Source of the DNA: Acidobacteriota bacterium
Lineage (GTDB): Bacteria; Acidobacteriota; Terriglobia; Terriglobales; Acidobacteriaceae
DNA length: 27,081 nucleotides
NCBI GenBank assembly: GCA_003225595.1
Contig: QIAR01000001.1
Coordinates: 1 to 27,081 of the forward strand
Direction of reading: 5' to 3'
The position numbers and the translations under genes were made by a program. Shown here piece by piece: positions 22,851-27,081 of this stretch. Positions within the stretch are counted from its first letter, which is position 1, and each line of letters begins with the position of its first letter. A model generated the notes under the pieces. It had not been told where the DNA came from. It ran no database searches and was given only the letters and a program-made list of their open reading frames with translations.

Positions 22851-25501
22851 CTATTTCAACCCTTCAACAAGGTAAAGATCGGAGAGGAGAGACCGATAGC
22901 CGTATGCGTAGGCTGTGCCGTCGGGCGCGGGGAGAATCGCACCGACGTATTCCACGCCTGCGGGGTCGGGGGGCATGAGTTGCTTCCACAGGGTTCGACT
23001 GCCGCTGGCGATTTCCAGCCGGTAAACCTTGGCAGGTAGCTCACCGCCGCGGTAGATGTATATCGAGCGACCGTCAGCACTCCAGGCGACGGGCACTTCC
23101 CCCTGCAGAAGACCCGGAATCTGCTTAGGTTCGCCTGAGGCAACGGGAAAGAGATAACCCTTTTGGTCGGGGCCTACGGCGGCGGCGAATCGGCCGTCTG
23201 GTGACAAAGCAAACGAGAGTGCGTTGGTTCCTTCCGGACTGATGGCCTCGATCTTGTTGGTGGCGATGTCCTGTACATAAAGCCGTGTACCATGATTTGA
23301 CTCAGTTCCTGAGAGGAGAATCCGACCTCCGTCCGGGAACCAGCATGCATGGCTGTGAATGATTCCGTGTCCGTCCAACGGCTTTGGCTCTCCCGGTCCG
23401 GTAGGAAGAAGAAAAAGGTCGGTTTGGTTGTCGCCGCGGCTGGAGAGAGCCCATTTCCCATCCGGAGACAACGCCAAAGATTGCCCGTCTCCGAGTCGAA
23501 CTGCCGGCGAACCATCTGTCTTGCGAAGGTAAACGGCGTAGCTGGGCCCACCCGCCTCCCCCTCCTCACGGAACAGAAGCGTCTTGCCGTCGGCAGAGAG
23601 TGTCACCGGATAGGACCAGTCCAGCCAGGTGAAGTCACGTTCCGACACATCGCCGGCGGTACGGACAATCAGCCCCCGTCTCCAGTTGTCCCGAGCGAGA
23701 AGGACTCGGCCATCGGACAACACATCCTGCAGGGTCAGGTCGGCGGGCACCCGGGCCACCAGCCGCCTTTTCCCTGACAAGCTCACCGAATAGAGAGCAC
23801 GATCGATTCCCAGTTGAGTTGCGGTAAACCAGACCTCGTCCCCGGTCGGCGACCACGCGAGGCCAATGGCGCCGCCTCCGTAAGGGTCGGCCAGACCCCT
23901 CTTCTTGCCGTTGAGGTCCACCACCGAAACCCCGGCGATCGAATCACCCTGGATCGGATGGTCCAAAAAAGCGATCATGTCGCCATGGCGGGAGATGCGG
24001 GGATGGCTGATCCAGCCTCCTGTCTCGTAGAGCACTTTGCCGACCGGATACTCCAGGCGGTTCCGTCCCGCCACATCCCGCACCACGGCAAGTTGGGTGC
24101 CGTCTGGAGACCAGTCGGCCCACTGGACATTCTCCAGCACTTCACGAGGAGCACCGCCGACCAGGGGCATGCGCGCGAGTGTTCCACTGAAGACCTGCGA
24201 CCTGGTCTGCTGGCTGCCGAGCAAGAGAGCCGTCTCCCCAGTAGACGAAATACCCAGGATCTCGGCACCGGCGACTCCGACGGGGCGGGCCTCAGGCGTG
24301 CCAACACGCGTGGTAAAGACTTCCACGGGCCTCCCCTCCCACGCGGCACTGTAGACTACGGTTTGCCCGTCGGGGGCGAATCTGGCCATGCGGATCGCGC
24401 CCCGGCGATAGGTCAGGAGATGATACGCAGGGGCGGCTGTTGTTCCTCTGTAGCGGACAAGGAAGAACGCCATCACCATTACCCCAAGCAGCGCGACCCC
24501 GGCCAGCGCGAGCGCCCGGCGGTAACGACTCGCAGGAACCATGTCTTCAACAGCGGGCAGGGCAGGGTTAGTGAGAACGGATGCAGTCTGTTTCGTGCCA
24601 GTTTCGGGTTCAGGCGCATTTGTGGAAATGCGGGAGGAATCCAATTCACGTTTGAGGCGCTTCAGATCGCCGCGTATCTCGGCGGCACTTTGATAGCGCA
24701 ACTCAACATCCTTTTCCAGGGCCTTGCTGATGATGCGCTCGGGTTCCGTCGGCAGATCGGGATTCAGGCGGATGGGAGCGGTGGGGGCACGATTGAGAAT
24801 CGCTTCAGTAATAACGCCCGGGGTCTCTCCGCGAAATGGCAGTTTGCCCGTCCCCATTTCATAGAGCACTACTCCTAAGGAAAACAGGTCTGTACGAGCG
24901 TCTAGTTCTTTGCCCCGCACCTGCTCCGGCGACATGTAGGCCACGGTTCCTAGCGCCGTTCCCGGACTGGTCAGATGGAGGGCAGCTACATCGGCCATGG
25001 TTTGGGAATCGCCGCTGACGGACTTGCTTGCGTCAGTGATTTTGGCCAGTCCGAAGTCCAGGATCTTGGCGTGCCCACGTTTGGAGACGAAGATGTTCGC
25101 CGGCTTGATGTCGCGATGGACGATCCCTTTGGCGTGCGCCGCATCGAGCGCGTCGGTGACTTCGATGGCCACCCCCAGCCAGCGCTCGATTTCGAGGGGC
25201 CCGCCTTCGATCAGACGCTTGAGTGTGGTCCCGTCGAGATATTCCATGGCAATGAAGGATTGGCCCTCATGCTTTCCGATCTCGTAAATGTGCAAATACT
25301 GGGATGATTCAGAGCAGAAGCGGCACGGGCTTCGCGCCGGAACCGCTCCAGCGCCTGGGCGTCGGGAACTACTTCCTGAGGAAGAAATTTGAGAGCAACG
25401 AAGCGCCCGAGTTCCATGTCCTCGGCCTTGTACACGACACCCATCCCGCCACCACCCAACTTCTCGAGGACCCGGTAGTGCGAGACGATTTGGCCGATCA
25501 T
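22851..25501 (-). pseudogene. Transmembrane Ser/Thr protein kinase with TolB-like propeller, one frameshift
   Basis: Two frames join to one kinase of about 883 residues, a paralogue of the gene at 15170. The first (from ATG 25501) has LGGGGMGVVYKAEDMELGRF, VALKFL and REARAASALNHPSICT. At about 25289 one base is missing; the rest continues in the frame 22851-25295 with IYEIGKHEGQSFIAMEYL, HRDIKPANIFVSKRG, ILDFGLAK and AYMSPEQVRGKELDARTDLF. A membrane helix follows (ALALAGVALLGVMVMAFFLV, about residue 280 of the long frame). The rest is a beta-propeller with ARFAPDGQTV, WSPDGTQLA, LSPDGKWAL and LSPDGRFAA blades. All kinase residues are intact once the frame is restored, so a sequencing error or very recent mutation is more likely than old decay. 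The gene is marked broken as read. Confidence 0.85.
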
Positions 25502-25751
25502 GGAACGGGTCATGTTAGGTGGGATGCTAGCCCAAGTCAACGGACTTCGTCTGATTGAGCCGATTTATTTTGCGGCCAAATATCGCCCAAGAAGTCGGTT
25601 AGCTGTAGAGATGGCACGCGGGCCAGAAACGGAGTTCCGGGAAACAGCTCCTCGTGTAGAGCTAAGTGTAAGGATTCCCCACTTGGCGAGTAACAGCACT
25701 CGGAACTTAACGAGGACCCATCCCAATTTCCGGCTACCGACGATACGGGAG

Positions 25752-26693
25752 TTACGCCGTATCTTCCACTGCGAGTGTCGCTACCGGTTTCTTCACTCCC
25801 GTCGTCGTGATCACCACCACGCTGATCAGAACAAACAGAGTCCCCAGAATCGTTCGCAGGCCAAGCGTTTCGCCGCCCAGGAAATATCCAACCAGCACAG
25901 CCACCACCGGATTCACGTAGGCGTAGGTCCCGACTTTTGTTGGCGATTCATGATGAATCAGCCACACGTAGGCGGTAAACCCGATAATGGATCCCGCGAC
26001 AATCAGGTAGAGCAACGCGAGCCATGCTCCGCGTGAGACAGTCCACGGACGAAAATTACGAAATTCTCCCAGCGCCGCCGCCGTGAGAGCCAGCAACACT
26101 CCTCCGGCGAGCATCTGCGCCCCCGAGCTCATGACTTTGGACGGCGGAAGCGGCAGCTTGCGCGTAAGCGTAGACGATACCGACCAACTCATCGATGCAA
26201 TGATTAGCGCCACGGCACCTGCCCTGTCGATCGGCGTCCCGCCGAGGTTCAAGGAGTGGCTCATCAGCACTGCCACTCCCCCAATCCCGATCAAGAGCGC
26301 CAATGCCAAGCGAACGGTGACCCTCTGCGTTCGCAGCAAAATGATTTCCGCCAGCGCCATGAACACCGGGATGGTAGCCATCATGACTGCGGCAATGCCC
26401 GAAGGCACACGCTGCTCTGCCCAGAACAACAGACCATAATCGAGGACGAAGATCAGCAGAGCGAGTAAGAATGCTGACATCCATTGGCGCCCGCTCGGTG
26501 AGCGCTCGCCCTGCGCGATCATCCAGCCATAAAGAACGAGTCCCGCAACCAAGAACCGCATCGCCGCGAGAAGGAACGGCGGAACTTCGCGGACGCCAAC
26601 GCGAATCGCGAGAAATGTGGATCCCCACACAAAATAGATAATCGCGAAAGCCAACAGAGTCTTCCACCTCGGGCGATGGGTTTTGGCTTCCAT
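25752..26693 (-). CDS. EamA/DMT-family inner-membrane exporter (YedA-like)
   Basis: This 313-residue protein has ten hydrophobic helices in two EamA repeats. The start KTLLAFAIIYFVWGSTFLAI then RVGVREVPPFLLAAMRFLVA is typical of the YedA/RhaT branch of the drug/metabolite superfamily, and the second half has ALLYLIVAGSIIGFTAYVWL and VNPVVAVLVGYFLGGETL. Such proteins export amino acids or other small metabolites; the substrate cannot be deduced here. ATG 26693 is the only good start. The tail ends in TTGVKKPVATLAVEDTA. It is downstream of the cyclophilin gene on the same strand but separated by 138 bases. Confidence 0.92.
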   Translation of the reverse strand: MEAKTHRPRWKTLLAFAIIYFVWGSTFLAIRVGVREVPPFLLAAMRFLVAGLVLYGWMIAQGERSPSGRQWMSAFLLALLIFVLDYGLLFWAEQRVPSGIAAVMMATIPVFMALAEIILLRTQRVTVRLALALLIGIGGVAVLMSHSLNLGGTPIDRAGAVALIIASMSWSVSSTLTRKLPLPPSKVMSSGAQMLAGGVLLALTAAALGEFRNFRPWTVSRGAWLALLYLIVAGSIIGFTAYVWLIHHESPTKVGTYAYVNPVVAVLVGYFLGGETLGLRTILGTLFVLISVVVITTTGVKKPVATLAVEDTA

Positions 26694-26831
26694 AGCGGAT
26701 TCCTACCAGCACTCTACCAATTCCCTTGCCCGGTCGCTCATACCTCCCGAACCACGGCGCACTCGGAAACAATCCTCACGGACCGCGCAGCCCAACTCCT
26801 GGATCCGGCTGGAAGGGTTTAGGACATGGGT

Positions 26832-27081
26832 TCACACTCGCTCAATCACCACCGAGTGCACCACTACGTCTTTCGCCGGCTTGTCCTGCTTGCCGCGGGG
26901 GAGGTTCGCAATCTTGTCCACAGCATCTTGTCCTTCGACTACCTCGCCGAAAATCGTGTGGTTGCCGGTCAGCCACTGAGTGGCCGCCATAGTGATAAAA
27001 AACTGCGAGCCGTTGGTGTTCGGACCGGCATTGGCCATGGCCAGCTTGCCCGCTTTATCGAACTTATGTGGTGAGCCCTTG
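26832..27081 (-). CDS. Peptidyl-prolyl cis-trans isomerase, cyclophilin type (5' partial)
   Basis: The frame is open to the window edge and ends at TGA 26832-26834; about 82 C-terminal residues are seen. MANAGPNTNGSQFFIT is the signature of the cyclophilin active site region, and WLTGNHTIFGEVVEGQDAVD follows with the conserved Trp/His positions. The enzyme catalyses proline isomerisation during protein folding. The apparent ATG at 27038 is internal. The N-terminal half, with any signal peptide, is beyond the window, so cytoplasmic or periplasmic location cannot be judged. Confidence 0.95.
   Translation of the reverse strand, partial: KGSPHKFDKAGKLAMANAGPNTNGSQFFITMAATQWLTGNHTIFGEVVEGQDAVDKIANLPRGKQDKPAKDVVVHSVVIERV

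Noticed and set aside
23814..24878. 354-residue plus-strand frame antisense to the second kinase
   Set aside because: Long only because of GC-rich codon bias in the kinase gene; no domain, and the propeller motifs on the other strand are clear.

Overview
The window looks like a chromosomal segment of an Acidobacteriota member (Terriglobia/Koribacter-like). That assignment is inferred from gene style, not from a marker-gene search. The DNA is moderately GC-rich. It carries three eukaryotic-type Ser/Thr kinase genes or parts of them (one TPR tail, two with TolB/WD40-like propellers), secreted glycine-zipper and other lineage-type hypothetical proteins, and a stand-alone LigD ligase domain. Core genes (rpsO, pnp, a tRNA-Arg, a cyclophilin) are mixed with decayed mobile-element and gene fragments.

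Layout: 1-1224 is the TPR tail of a kinase. 1309-2358 encodes a secreted M48 protease. 2579-5304 (minus) holds an NRAMP-superfamily transporter preceded by a soluble PRC-barrel/MgtE_N/CBS protein. 5408-6420 is a partner-switching pair (RsbW-like kinase and STAS antagonist) with a putative promoter, a structured leader and a terminator-like hairpin. 6620-6930 is an IS5-type transposase remnant. 6955-7302 is a small rhodanese whose frame is interrupted by a single TGA exactly where the catalytic cysteine belongs, followed by a SECIS-like hairpin, so it is a candidate selenoprotein. tRNA-Arg(TCG) lies at 7352-7428.

7495-12726 (minus) holds a secreted hypothetical, a response regulator overlapping a REC-HisKA-HATPase kinase, the broken front of that kinase fused to a fragment of a LigD polymerase domain, the LigD ligase domain, and a secreted hypothetical. 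13011-15086 holds small secreted or unknown proteins. 15170-17815 is an intact Ser/Thr kinase with a beta-propeller. 17816-18430 holds an integrase scrap and a threefold repeat. 18431-21280 (minus) is the conserved rpsO-pnp pair. 21459-22697 is a zinc-ribbon/TM/Sel1 protein, and an IS5-type transposase stub follows. 22851-25501 (minus) is a second Ser/Thr kinase with one frameshift. 25752-26693 is an EamA exporter and 26832-27081 a partial cyclophilin.

The two most interesting signals are the TGA-for-catalytic-Cys rhodanese, which has an intact downstream frame and a hairpin at the right distance, and the pairing of an NRAMP homologue lacking the classical DPGN and MPH motifs with a membrane-free MgtE-like Mg2+-sensor protein. 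Together the latter pair may form a Mg2+ uptake unit. Several single-base frameshifts elsewhere (near 10213, 10615, 10757 and 25289) mean that sequencing error or local gene decay must be kept in mind.
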